Positions 1-7,593 of a stretch of 14,239 bases of DNA are shown here, in pieces. The position numbers and the translations under genes were made by a program. This stretch comes from Phycisphaerales bacterium UBA2396. Its GTDB lineage: Bacteria; Planctomycetota; Phycisphaerae; Phycisphaerales; UBA1924. The DNA lies in NCBI GenBank assembly GCA_002343325.1, contig DDSG01000050.1, forward strand, positions 1-14,239, in the 5' to 3' direction. Below the pieces are notes generated by a model. That model was not told the DNA's origin. It searched no databases and saw nothing but the letters and a program-made list of their open reading frames with translations. Each line of letters begins with the position of its first letter. Positions within the stretch are counted from its first letter, which is position 1.

Positions 1-939
1 CGTACCGCGGCGAGCAACCTCATCGGAACGGTGCGCATCGTTCCTGTGTGGCGTCAGAACGCGCTGATGGTGCTCAGCCCGCCGGAGTATCGCTCGGCGG
101 TGCTCGACATGGTGGCGCTGCTCGACCGGCCCGGCCGGCAGGTGCTGATCTCGGCGGTGATCTGCGAGATCTCGTCGGAGGACGCGACAGCCCTGGGGCT
201 TCGCTGGTCGAGCCAGAACATCACGCCCGGGAACGCGGACAACTCGATCAGCATCGGCGCGGGCACCGAGAACACGAAGAACAACTTCCTGCCCGGGCTG
301 TTCGATACCTCGACGCTCTCAGCGGACGCGAACCTGAACCTGATTCTCCAGGCGCTCAACGAGAAGACCGCGGTCAACATCATGTCCGAGCCGCGGATCT
401 TCACGTCGGACAACCAGGAAGCATCGTTCTTTGACGGCAAGGACATCCCCTTTGTCAACGACCAGACGGTGAACCAGGTGGGTCAGACGACCGCGTCGTT
501 CGACTACCGGGCGGTCGGCATCCAGCTTCGTGCCCGGCCGCGGATCACCGTGACGGGCGATATCGATCTGCAGGTCAACCTGCAGCTTGCGTCGATCGCT
601 CCGGGCGAGACGGTGCAGGGCGCGCTCGTCGTGGATCGGCGAGAGACGACCACCCACCTCATCATGAAGGACGGGCAGACGGTGGTCATCTCGGGCATCC
701 TCCGCCAGGAGGACAACGACATCGTGCGCAAGATCCCGCTGCTGGGGGATATTCCGCTGTTGGGCGAGCTGTTCAAGAGCCGCGAGAAGAGCGTGGTCGA
801 CAAGGAGCTGCTGGTCTTCATTACGCCCAGGGTCGTGGGCTCGACCGAGCAGTTGCCCGACGTGATGAAACCCGAGACGCAGCGGCTCGATGAGCTGCGC
901 AAGGAGCTCGAGCGGGCCCGCGACAAGGAGAAGTCGTAA
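1..939 (+). CDS. Secretin (GspD/PilQ family), C-terminal part; start lies before the window
   Basis: The reading frame is open from base 1, so the start and the N-terminal N-domains lie outside the window; 312 residues are visible. Secretins form the multimeric outer-membrane channel of type II secretion and type IV pilus machines. The visible part begins at the end of the last periplasmic N-domain (ALMVLSPPEYRSAVLDMV) and runs into the secretin barrel at VLISAVICEIS. Typical barrel segments follow: LNLILQALNEKTAVNIMSEP around 328-393, the gate-region stretch after GIQLRARPRI, and the family hallmark KIPLLGDIPLLGELFKSR at about 730-783, followed by ELLVFITPRVV. The last 25 or so residues are a charged, probably helical tail (LDELRKELERARDKEKS), which could bind a partner. 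The stop codon directly abuts the ATG of the next gene, and the tail encodes that gene's AAGGAG ribosome site at 927-932, so the two are translationally linked. A pseudopilin gene lies 4 kb away on the other strand. Family is certain; the choice between GspD and PilQ is not. Confidence 0.93.
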   Translation, partial: RTAASNLIGTVRIVPVWRQNALMVLSPPEYRSAVLDMVALLDRPGRQVLISAVICEISSEDATALGLRWSSQNITPGNADNSISIGAGTENTKNNFLPGLFDTSTLSADANLNLILQALNEKTAVNIMSEPRIFTSDNQEASFFDGKDIPFVNDQTVNQVGQTTASFDYRAVGIQLRARPRITVTGDIDLQVNLQLASIAPGETVQGALVVDRRETTTHLIMKDGQTVVISGILRQEDNDIVRKIPLLGDIPLLGELFKSREKSVVDKELLVFITPRVVGSTEQLPDVMKPETQRLDELRKELERARDKEKS

Positions 940-2211
940 ATGTTTCGGCGTGGGAGCGCCGCGCTGGCGGTGTGTCTTCTCGTGGGGCTCGGCGGGTGCG
1001 TGACGGAGACCTCGCCGGCCGCTCGCAGCCCCGTACGTCGTCCCCCGGCCCCGTCGGGAGATCGGCCGGTCCAACTGCCCGAAGGGCCCATCGCGACCCC
1101 CGCGGGCGGCCGAACCGAGACGTTCCGCGCGAGCGTGGCGATCCGGCCGCGCGGCGTGGTTCCCTATGACGGGATGGTGCTCCCGCTGATCTCCCCCGAT
1201 GGTCGGTTCCTGGCGACTCAATCCGGGCTGGCACCGACATGGGCGACGCTGCTGGCCCAGCCGGCTTCCGAGCCGCCATCAGGGCTGCGGATCGGCGTGT
1301 ACGACCTCGCCGGCCCGAGCTTGTCGGAATTGGCCGCGGGTGAACCGATCCCCGAGGGCGTGATGATCGGCCGATCGTGCGACACGACGGGCTATCTCGT
1401 CGAGTGGCCAAGGCCCGACGGTTCCCGCTGGATCGGCAAGGCCTCGTGGACCACGTCTCGCATCGCGTGGATCGCACAAGGTGCGGAAGTCAATGCGCAC
1501 GGCGTGCTGCTTCCCAACGGCGCGGTCGCGTACACGCGCCGGTCCGCGTCGTCGCCGGTGACGGAGCTTGTGGTGCGCTCGCCCGGCGGGGGTGTGGCCG
1601 CGCTGTCGGAACCGAACGCAGCGTTCGCGCTCCCCGTTGCCTTGAGCACGCCCGATCTGCTGGCGGCGTTCCTGATCAATCCGCAGGGGATCGAGTTGCT
1701 GGTGCTGCGGCTTGATCCGGTGATGCCGAAGTTCGGCGGGGTCGTGATTCGCAGGCAGATTTCCAGGGTGCCGGACGTGGCGTTGGCGTTCCAGTGCGTG
1801 GCGATGCTGCAGACGCCGCCCCCGCCGCAGGAACCCGGCGACGCGGACACATTTCTCTTTCTGAGTCCGAACGTTTCGAGAATGGTCGAGTTGCAGATCC
1901 CTTCGGGTCGCACGTCGTTGCTTCCGGAGCGGTCCGTGGCCGCGGTGCGGGCGCCCGCATTCGCCGGGGCGGGGTATCTCGTGACGACGCCGGAAGGGCT
2001 CGTGTTCTCTGCGGATCCGGATGGCGGAGTGGCGGGGGACGTGACGGCAAGGCCGCCTGCAGCCCGGCTGTTCGATACGCCCCATATCCCCCGTGTGACC
2101 CGTTCGCCGGATCGGCCGGCGATGCTGATCGGCCCGGTGCCGGGGCCGACGCCGAGAATCCAGGTGATCGAACTGCTTCCGACGCCGACGCAGCCCGCTC
2201 CGCGTGGTTGA
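940..2211 (+). CDS. Lipoprotein of unknown function following the secretin
   Basis: A 423-residue protein. The N-terminus is a lipoprotein signal: two Arg, a hydrophobic core, and lipobox L-G-G-C with the lipidated Cys at position 20. Residues 21-60 are rich in Pro, Ala and Arg and look like a disordered tether. The rest is mostly short hydrophobic strands and turns, with LISPDGRFLATQSG at 84-97 resembling one blade of a TolB/WD40-like propeller. Only that one blade-like stretch is clear, so the propeller fold is a guess. I recognise no enzyme motif. ATG follows the secretin stop with no intervening base and has a good AAGGAG site 7 bases upstream, so it is almost certainly co-expressed with the secretin. 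Lipoproteins next to secretins are sometimes pilotins, but those are usually much smaller, so a periplasmic accessory or substrate-related role is equally possible. The C-terminus is Pro-rich. Confidence 0.85.
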   Translation: MFRRGSAALAVCLLVGLGGCVTETSPAARSPVRRPPAPSGDRPVQLPEGPIATPAGGRTETFRASVAIRPRGVVPYDGMVLPLISPDGRFLATQSGLAPTWATLLAQPASEPPSGLRIGVYDLAGPSLSELAAGEPIPEGVMIGRSCDTTGYLVEWPRPDGSRWIGKASWTTSRIAWIAQGAEVNAHGVLLPNGAVAYTRRSASSPVTELVVRSPGGGVAALSEPNAAFALPVALSTPDLLAAFLINPQGIELLVLRLDPVMPKFGGVVIRRQISRVPDVALAFQCVAMLQTPPPPQEPGDADTFLFLSPNVSRMVELQIPSGRTSLLPERSVAAVRAPAFAGAGYLVTTPEGLVFSADPDGGVAGDVTARPPAARLFDTPHIPRVTRSPDRPAMLIGPVPGPTPRIQVIELLPTPTQPAPRG

Positions 2212-2237
2212 AGGCGAGGGCTCTTTCGGCAAACGAA

Positions 2238-2261
2238 CACGGGGCCCGTGAGGACCCCGTG
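2238..2261 (-). terminator. Hairpin between convergent genes, probable terminator of the dockerin-protein gene
   Basis: Seven-base perfect arms CACGGGG (2238-2244) and CCCCGTG (2255-2261) enclose a 10-base loop. Read on the minus strand, the hairpin is followed by TTCGTTTG, a modest T-rich run, and it sits 36 bases past the stop of the minus-strand gene. On the plus strand it follows the lipoprotein stop by 26 bases but has no T tract, so it is more convincing for minus-strand transcripts. It may also block read-through in both directions. Confidence 0.5.
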
Positions 2262-2296
2262 CTCTGCGTGTCGACGCTGCCGCGTCGTGGAGAAAC

Positions 2297-4801
2297 TCAG
2301 CAGCCGATCTCGAAGGACTGGACGAAGGCGTCGAAGTCGAAGAAGTCGGCGAAGCCGTCGCCGTCGAAGTCGGCGCGGGGGCCGCCGGACTCGAACTCCG
2401 CGGCGTAGGCATCGAAGTCGAAGAAGTCGACGAACCCGTCAAGATCGAAGTCGGCGGGGCACGTGCCGAGGATGGCGTAGAACTCGGCGAGATCGTCGGC
2501 GTTGACACGGAGATCGCCCGTGAGGTCGCAGGAAAGATCGATGTCCGCGGCGGTGATGAGGTCGGCCCAGACGCCGCCGTTGCGGGCGCCGCGGTTGATG
2601 TTGTCGATGAGGTAGATTAGGTCGGTGGCGTTGATGACGCCGTCGGCGCCGACGGGCGCCCAGCCGCGGGCGATGGTGCCGGCCGCGTTGGCCAGGTCGG
2701 CGCGGCTGTCGCCGTTCTGATAGGGGGCGTTGGTGCTCTTGGTGGTCGCGAAGAAGTTGCCGCCGAAGGCCGCGTCGACAGCCGAGAATCCGGCCTTGCG
2801 GTCGAGGGCGCCGGCGACGAGGTGGAGGCCGTCGGCCCAGTAGCGGAGGTCGGCGGCGGAGAAGTTGCCGTCGCCGTTGAAGTCGCCGAGAATCTCGATG
2901 ACGGCCTGCTGACCGGAGCCCGCGCCGTAGATGCCGTCGGGCGCGGTCCAGGCCGGTCCGCCGTTGCGCTGGCGCCAGGCGGCGATCATGCCGGGGACGT
3001 CGGCGGGCGAGCGGAGACCGTCTCCGTTGAAGTCGCCGGCGATCTTGTTGCGCTGTGTGAGCACGGCACCGTAGACGACGCTCGAGCCGTCCTGCGCGAG
3101 ATAGGTCGCGCCGTTGGGGATGCCGTCGGTGTAGGTGATGCCGGAGCCGGACGAGCGTGTGGGGACGCGGCCGGCGGTGCTGGTGTTGAACGTGGCGAAG
3201 AGCGAGTTGGCGAGGCGGTTGTTGGCGCGGGTGTAGGCGTTGAGAGCGGCGTTGTAGTTGGGGTTGACGTCCATCTGCGTCGGGATCACGGCGTTGTGGA
3301 CGCGGATCAAGCTCTCGGGCAGCACGAACTGCGTCGCCGCCAGCTCGCCCGGCATGAAGTCGTTGTTGGGGTCGCCGCCGGGTGTGGTCACGAAGTCGCG
3401 GATCGAGGCGGTGATGTTGTTGAGATACGCGGCGGCGTAGGGGTTGCGCATGCGCGGGTTGGTGTTCCCGGGTTGCCCGCCGACCTCGTTCTGGTTCTGC
3501 GGATCGCCGATTGAGGCGAGCACGGCTGGACCACCGATGTTGAATTTGGCGTCGAGCACGTTGTCGATGGTGGGGCGGTAGAAGAGCCCGTCGTCGGTGT
3601 AGGAGCCAGCGTCGTTCCGGACCGCGAGGATCTCGATGGCGCCCTGCGTGAGCCAGGAGCCGGTTCCAGAGCCGGTGACGCCGCGTTCGGCGCCGGCGTA
3701 GCCGACGGCGAGTCGATGCTGGCGAACAACGCGCTCCATGTTGGAGTTGCCGCCCTTGTTGCCGGGGACGAAGCGAGAACCGAGGAAGTCCTCCGCGGTG
3801 GCGGTGGAGGGGAGCTCGGGACGCCCGCCGACGTTGTCGCCGCCGCCCCAGGCCGGGTCGATCCCGATGCAGTTCATGAAGGCGTTGCGAGTTCCGGATC
3901 CGACGTCGCGGGTCGCGGCGACCAGGTTCTCGCCACTGGGAAGACGCCCGGTGACGAAGAGATGCTGGAGCTGGGTCATGCTCATCTGCTGGTAGCCGGT
4001 GCCCAGGCTCGTGATCGCGGCGATGGGGGCGTAGGCCAGGGGGGTATCGAAGATAGTGTTGGCGTCGGGCGTGACGTTGGGGTTGAAGAGGTTCGCGTTG
4101 TTCTCAAGATTGGGCAGGTCGCTGGGCATGCCCGCGTTCAGCGTGCTGCCCGACGCTGTCGTCGAGACGCGGTTGTACGTGCCGTACCCCGCCTGGAAGG
4201 GAGTCGCGAATGGCGATGCCGTACCGGACTTCTCGACGGCCCAGGAGGTTGGGACGTCGAGCGGGGCGATGTCGATGCGGATCCCGCCGCCGCTGAAGGT
4301 GTCGAAGGCGTTGCGCAGGGCGACGAGCGTGGCCGGGTCGCTGGTCACGGGGTAGGCGCCGGGGTTACCTGTGTTGGCGATGGGATCGGGGACGCCGGCG
4401 TTGATGTATCGAACGCCGTTGTAGTAGGCGAGCGAGGCGGCGGCCGCGGTCATTTCCGGACGGCCCTCGTCGGAGGAGATGAAGTCCTTGCCGTACCGCA
4501 TGAGCTCCACGAAGCCGTTGACGGAGCCGACGACGCGGTACTGCACGCAGAGGTACTGCCCGGGCGCGAAGGGATCGATCACGCCGGGGGCGAGCTGATC
4601 GAGCGAGAACGATCCGAGGCGTCCGGCGACGCCGTCACCGTCGACGTCGATGTAGTCGTTGGTCGACGACTGAGCCCGGACGAAGTTCTCGAGCAGTGTC
4701 GCGCCCGAGATGTTGATGACATAGGGCTGGGCGTGCGTCGTCGCCGCCGCCCCCGCCAATCCGCACGCCGCAACCATCAGGAATGCACGCTGGTTCTTCA
4801 T
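2297..4801 (-). CDS. Secreted PstS-like substrate-binding-fold protein with C-terminal GC-type dockerin-like repeats
   Basis: An 834-residue exported protein. I chose the ATG at 4801 because GAGGGAG lies 8 bases upstream and because it gives a proper signal peptide (MKNQRAFLMVAACGLAGAAA, probable cleavage after THA-Q, about residue 24); an upstream in-frame ATG would add nine residues. The front half resembles PstS-type phosphate-binding proteins: INISGATLLENF at 30-40, PIAAITS..., MTQLQHLFVTGRL at 275-287 (compare SLTLEQLRDIFSG) and TRDVGSGTRNAF at 297-308, matching the R-x-x-GSGTR-x-x-F phosphate-loop pattern, then NSNMERVV...AVGYAG at 352-370. The rear carries several Ca-binding DxNxDG-type loops (DFNGDG at 590 and 640, then about 718, 758, 783 and 810). 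The last two are near-copies and end in FEIGC. The Gly-Cys end is the mark of the 'GC-type dockerin' tail described for Phycisphaerae. Likely surface-attached or secreted. Ligand binding is inferred; the tail assignment is strong. Confidence 0.85.
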   Translation of the reverse strand: MKNQRAFLMVAACGLAGAAATTHAQPYVINISGATLLENFVRAQSSTNDYIDVDGDGVAGRLGSFSLDQLAPGVIDPFAPGQYLCVQYRVVGSVNGFVELMRYGKDFISSDEGRPEMTAAAASLAYYNGVRYINAGVPDPIANTGNPGAYPVTSDPATLVALRNAFDTFSGGGIRIDIAPLDVPTSWAVEKSGTASPFATPFQAGYGTYNRVSTTASGSTLNAGMPSDLPNLENNANLFNPNVTPDANTIFDTPLAYAPIAAITSLGTGYQQMSMTQLQHLFVTGRLPSGENLVAATRDVGSGTRNAFMNCIGIDPAWGGGDNVGGRPELPSTATAEDFLGSRFVPGNKGGNSNMERVVRQHRLAVGYAGAERGVTGSGTGSWLTQGAIEILAVRNDAGSYTDDGLFYRPTIDNVLDAKFNIGGPAVLASIGDPQNQNEVGGQPGNTNPRMRNPYAAAYLNNITASIRDFVTTPGGDPNNDFMPGELAATQFVLPESLIRVHNAVIPTQMDVNPNYNAALNAYTRANNRLANSLFATFNTSTAGRVPTRSSGSGITYTDGIPNGATYLAQDGSSVVYGAVLTQRNKIAGDFNGDGLRSPADVPGMIAAWRQRNGGPAWTAPDGIYGAGSGQQAVIEILGDFNGDGNFSAADLRYWADGLHLVAGALDRKAGFSAVDAAFGGNFFATTKSTNAPYQNGDSRADLANAAGTIARGWAPVGADGVINATDLIYLIDNINRGARNGGVWADLITAADIDLSCDLTGDLRVNADDLAEFYAILGTCPADFDLDGFVDFFDFDAYAAEFESGGPRADFDGDGFADFFDFDAFVQSFEIGC
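2331..2455 (-). repeat. Tandem repeat encoding the last two dockerin-like Ca-binding motifs
   Basis: Two 44-base copies, 2331-2374 and 2412-2455, lie 81 bases (27 codons) apart and differ at about six positions. They encode ADFDGDGFADFFDFDAF and ADFDLDGFVDFFDFDAY. The repeat lies inside the dockerin-like tail of the 2297-4801 gene and keeps its frame, as expected from duplication of a protein motif rather than a mobile repeat. Confidence 0.8.
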
Positions 4802-4862
4802 GATCAACTCCCTCGGTCCGAAGGACATCTCTCGCCGGTCGATGCCGCACGCTGCGGCCCGG

Positions 4863-4892
4863 CGTCTACTCCCTGCACTGGATCACCGTCAA
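4863..4892 (-). promoter_or_regulatory. Candidate sigma-70-type promoter for the dockerin-protein gene
   Basis: On the minus strand, TTGACG (4892-4887) is followed after 18 bases by TAGACG (4868-4863). The -35 box matches consensus at five of six positions; the -10 box at only three. It would give a leader of roughly 50 bases ahead of the ATG at 4801. It lies in the 142-base gap after the pseudopilin stop, the only room for a promoter for this gene. No experimental support. Confidence 0.35.
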
Positions 4893-4897
4893 AGACC

Positions 4898-4921
4898 CGC
4901 GACGACGTTCCCGAGGTCGCG
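4898..4921 (-). terminator. Weak candidate terminator after the pseudopilin gene
   Basis: Arms CGCGAC (4898-4903) and GTCGCG (4916-4921) form a six-base GC-rich stem with a 12-base loop, 22 bases past the pseudopilin stop. On the minus strand it is followed by GGTCTTTGA, which is only a short T run. In DNA this GC-rich, six-base arms can occur by chance. Confidence 0.3.
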
Positions 4922-4943
4922 AGCTCTCCTCTCCTCCGATGCT

Positions 4944-5981
4944 TCAGTCGAAGGGGATCGTCAGATCGACTCGGTTGTCGCCGGTGATGCTGTAGACGCG
5001 GTCGCCCCACTTGCGCTGGCGGACGGACTCGCTGACCGTCATGCGCTCGTAGTGCCCGTCGACGAACGCGAAGATCGACTGCCCGCCGAAGGCCTTGTCG
5101 CCGCCGGAGTGATAGCGACCGACCATGTTGAGCTCGGAGCGGCGTCCGACCTGCCACATGTTGTCCTGAAGATCGCGAGTGGTGGCCATCTCGGACATGG
5201 TCGGATAGCGGAACGACGGGCGGGTGCGGTTGGCGTTGGGCTCGTCATAGACGTTGCCGCTGCCGCCCACGCCGAAGAACGGCATGACCGGGCGGTGGCT
5301 CTTGATGGTCTCCGCACCCTGGCTCCCGTCCTTGAGGATGCCGTACTGATTGTGGTCGGAGAACTCGGTCACCAGGATCACGCGGCTGGGATTCTGGATC
5401 CACGCGTCGAGCACGAGCCTGTTCTTGCGTTCGCCGGCCGAGGCATAGAACTTGTTCCGCGGAAAGATCGCGGCGTTGCCTGTAAATGCGACGCGGGGCA
5501 CCTGGCGATCTTCGGGATACTGCGCCCCGCTGTTGGCCGTCGCGCCGAGGTCGTTGATCTGTCCGCCTTCCCAGTTCTCCGGATCGGCGCCTGGGTTCGT
5601 CCGCGGCGCGCCGCGGTTGTGCATCACCGGGGAAGCGAAGGCGTCCGCGGGCACGCTCCCGCCGGAGAACAGGAACCATGACCAGTGGAGATAGCCAAAG
5701 TCGGGGTTGGGGTTCGTGACCTGCTGATCTTCGAACCGCCAGTCACTGCCCGCGCGAGACGCCGCGTAGACGTACGCGGGGGGGTAGTAGAGCTTCTGAT
5801 CCGCCAGGTACATGGCGACCCCTTGCGCGACCGAGCGTGCGCTGGCGGCGATCTTGATCGCCCGTCCCTCGGCCCGTGCCTTGCCCAGCGAGGGCAGCAG
5901 CAGGCCGACGAGCAGCGCGATGATCGCGATCACCACCAGCAATTCGATCAGAGTAAAGCCAGACGCCCGTTCCCTGGACAT
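4944..5981 (-). CDS. Type II secretion-type pseudopilin (prepilin N-terminal methylation domain protein)
   Basis: A 345-residue protein with a textbook class III prepilin leader: MSRERASG ends at Gly8, cleavage precedes Phe9, and Glu13 is the conserved Glu5 of the mature protein (GFTLIELLVVIAIIALL). The hydrophobic helix runs to about residue 30, followed by SLGKARAEGRAIKIAASARS, typical of planctomycete pseudopilins. Near the C-terminus, His291 followed by Asp308-Gly309-His resembles the 'H-X9-DG' processing-associated motif of planctomycete prepilins, but with 16 residues between His and Asp-Gly instead of nine. I chose ATG at 5981 because AGAGGAG precedes it by a few bases and because the leader is then the right length; the frame is open 47 codons further upstream, but that part has no leader character. 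It probably enters the inner-membrane pseudopilus. It lies upstream of the dockerin-tailed protein on the same strand, separated by 142 bases with a candidate terminator and promoter. Confidence 0.9.
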   Translation of the reverse strand: MSRERASGFTLIELLVVIAIIALLVGLLLPSLGKARAEGRAIKIAASARSVAQGVAMYLADQKLYYPPAYVYAASRAGSDWRFEDQQVTNPNPDFGYLHWSWFLFSGGSVPADAFASPVMHNRGAPRTNPGADPENWEGGQINDLGATANSGAQYPEDRQVPRVAFTGNAAIFPRNKFYASAGERKNRLVLDAWIQNPSRVILVTEFSDHNQYGILKDGSQGAETIKSHRPVMPFFGVGGSGNVYDEPNANRTRPSFRYPTMSEMATTRDLQDNMWQVGRRSELNMVGRYHSGGDKAFGGQSIFAFVDGHYERMTVSESVRQRKWGDRVYSITGDNRVDLTIPFD

Positions 5982-6174
5982 GCATGCTCCTCTCGCGGGC
6001 TTTGGGCTCTCATGCGGACACGCGTCGCACGACAGCTCTCCCACGACAGGGAAGGCTACCGATGGGGTCTGAATGCAAGGTTCAATCCGCGTGCAAGTCG
6101 CGTGAAGAGAGAGGGCCGTCACGCGCGCAGGTTGTGTTCAGATGGCGCGAAGCGAGGGGTGCGGAGCGTCGTTC
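5982..6174. other. 193-base gap between ftsY and the pseudopilin gene
   Basis: It holds the pseudopilin ribosome site and must hold the end of the ftsY operon and any promoter for the pseudopilin gene. I see no convincing terminator; the best promoter-like sequence is TTGCAC followed by a poor -10. A direct repeat CACGACAG (6028-6035 and 6042-6049, 14 bases apart) lies 47-68 bases before the pseudopilin start and could be a regulator site or chance. Confidence 0.3.
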
Positions 6175-7152
6175 TTACTCTTCAAACAGCGCTTCGACAA
6201 AGGCCTCGGGATCGAAGGGCTGGATGTCGGCAGGTGTTTCGCCGACGCCGATGAACTTGACCGGGATCGACGTGACATCCTTAATGGCAACAACGATTCC
6301 CCCACGTGCCGTGCCATCGAGCTTGGCAAGGAAGATCCCAGTCAGGCCGCCTTTGTCGGGTTGGCCTTCCACGCCAGCGACCCGCATCGCTTTGTCGAAC
6401 TCCTCGGCCTGCCTCAGGGCGTTCTGCCCGAGCGTGGCGTCGAGCACCAGCAGTGTCTCGTGCGGTGCCCCGGCAATCTGCCTCGCGATCACCGACCTGA
6501 TCTTGGTCAACTGGCGCATCAGCGGATCCTGCGTCTGCAGACGACCCGCGGTGTCAACGATGAGCACGTCGACACCCTTGGCCTTCGCGGCAGAGCAGGC
6601 GTCGAAGGCGACGGCGGCGGGGTCGCCGCCCTGCTGCCCGCGCACCACCTGCACGCCGAGCCGTTCGCCCCAGATCTCGAGCTGGCGGACGGCCCCAGCG
6701 CGGAAGGTGTCGCACGCCGCGAGCATGACGCTGCGCCCTTCGCCCCGCAGGAGCGAGCAGAGCTTGGCGATGCTGGTGGTCTTGCCCGCGCCGTTCACGC
6801 CCGTGACGAGCACGACGGCCGGCCCGGAGGTTGCGCCCGATCCCGCCGCCGGGATGTTCAGTCGGCGGTCCTGCTCGGGCCACATGGCTTTCAGCTCGGC
6901 CTTGAGATAGGCGAGGACCTGATCGCCGGTCTCGATCTTGCCCTCGCGAAAGTCGGCCCGGATCTGACCGACGAGCCGCGTGGTCGTCTTGACCCCCACG
7001 TCGCCCAGAAGGAGCCGCTGCTGGATCTCCGCGATGAGGGCCTCGTCGAGACGGCGACCAAGCAGCAGGCTCTTCAGGGATGAGACAAAGACCTCGCGGG
7101 TCTTTTCGAGCCCGGCCTTGATCTTGCCCACGATCGACCGAAAGAGACCCAT
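6175..7152 (-). CDS. ftsY: Signal recognition particle receptor FtsY
   Basis: A 325-residue SRP-type GTPase that docks ribosome-SRP complexes at the inner membrane for co-translational insertion. The N domain (about 1-100) begins MGLFRSIVGKIKAGLEKTRE, an amphipathic lipid-binding helix, with no long acidic A domain before it. The G domain shows G1 GVNGAGKTT (118-126), G2 DTFRAGAV (148-155), G3 DTAGR (200-204), G4 AKLDGTARGG (276-285) and G5 GVGE (302-305), then DIQPFDPEAFVEALF at the end. G4 has Ala where the usual motif is TKLD. About nine extra residues (VEGQPDKGG) precede the G4 strand. ATG follows the nusB stop after only 3 bases, and its GGAG site lies inside the end of nusB, so it is the last gene of the operon. 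Housekeeping function; identification is secure. Confidence 0.98.
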   Translation of the reverse strand: MGLFRSIVGKIKAGLEKTREVFVSSLKSLLLGRRLDEALIAEIQQRLLLGDVGVKTTTRLVGQIRADFREGKIETGDQVLAYLKAELKAMWPEQDRRLNIPAAGSGATSGPAVVLVTGVNGAGKTTSIAKLCSLLRGEGRSVMLAACDTFRAGAVRQLEIWGERLGVQVVRGQQGGDPAAVAFDACSAAKAKGVDVLIVDTAGRLQTQDPLMRQLTKIRSVIARQIAGAPHETLLVLDATLGQNALRQAEEFDKAMRVAGVEGQPDKGGLTGIFLAKLDGTARGGIVVAIKDVTSIPVKFIGVGETPADIQPFDPEAFVEALFEE

Positions 7153-7155
7153 CGG

Positions 7156-7593
7156 TTACTCCGCGATGGGCAGGTCCGCCGCCGGGGCGGGGTTGCCCTG
7201 AGCCTTCTTGAGCACTCGATCGAGCAGTGCGTTGACGAACCCCGGGCTCTTGTCCGTGCCGAACTGCTTGGCGAGCTCGACAGCCTCGTTCACGTAGATC
7301 ACGCCCCGCTCGACGTCCGAAGTGATCTCGTGGAACGCGAGGCGGAGGATCGCTCGATCAACAGCCGGCTGCCGGTGGGCGGGCCAGGTCGGCGCAAGTT
7401 CGAGCATCGCCGCGTCGGCGGCTGCGCGCCCCTCGTACGCACGAGAAGCGAGCGAGGCGGCCTTGGCACGATCCCTCGCGGCGTGCTGCTCCTCGATCCC
7501 GGCGACAAGCTCAGAGGCATCGCCACCGCCGTTGGCTTCGAGCAGGAAGAGAACCTGGAACGCCAGTCGTCGTGTCTCGGTGGACAGGCTCAT
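7156..7593 (-). CDS. nusB: Transcription antitermination factor NusB
   Basis: 145 residues, close to the family's usual length of about 140. NusB binds boxA RNA with NusE (ribosomal S10) to prevent premature termination of rRNA transcription. Recognisable family features are the start ETRRLAFQVLFLLE, DRAILRLAFHEI near 79-90, and the signature VNEAVELAKQFGTDKSPGFVNALLDRVLK at about 101-129. The start at 7593 is supported by its ATGA overlap with the ribH stop, indicating translational coupling; there is little Shine-Dalgarno sequence. Order ribH-nusB is the same as in E. coli and many other bacteria. Confidence 0.96.
   Translation of the reverse strand: MSLSTETRRLAFQVLFLLEANGGGDASELVAGIEEQHAARDRAKAASLASRAYEGRAAADAAMLELAPTWPAHRQPAVDRAILRLAFHEITSDVERGVIYVNEAVELAKQFGTDKSPGFVNALLDRVLKKAQGNPAPAADLPIAE

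Noticed and set aside
1279..2508. 409-codon minus-strand frame across the convergent junction
   Set aside because: Low-complexity Arg/Ser/Pro protein overlapping two well-supported genes and the hairpin.
3716..4987. 423-codon plus-strand open frame
   Set aside because: Lies antisense to the dockerin-protein gene; composition is repetitive Gly/Val/Asp/Arg, as expected from the reverse of a high-GC gene, with no recognisable domain.
6028..6049. Direct repeat CACGACAG twice, 14 bases apart
   Set aside because: Too short to rank as a finding in GC-rich DNA; noted only in the gap entry.
5982..6122. Longer N-terminus for the pseudopilin (47 extra codons)
   Set aside because: It would bury the prepilin leader, and the AGAGGAG site sits just before the inner ATG at 5981.
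6175..7152. AKLD instead of TKLD in the FtsY G4 box as a sign of a defective GTPase
   Set aside because: The Lys and Asp that contact guanine are kept and all other G motifs are intact; a tolerated substitution is more likely.
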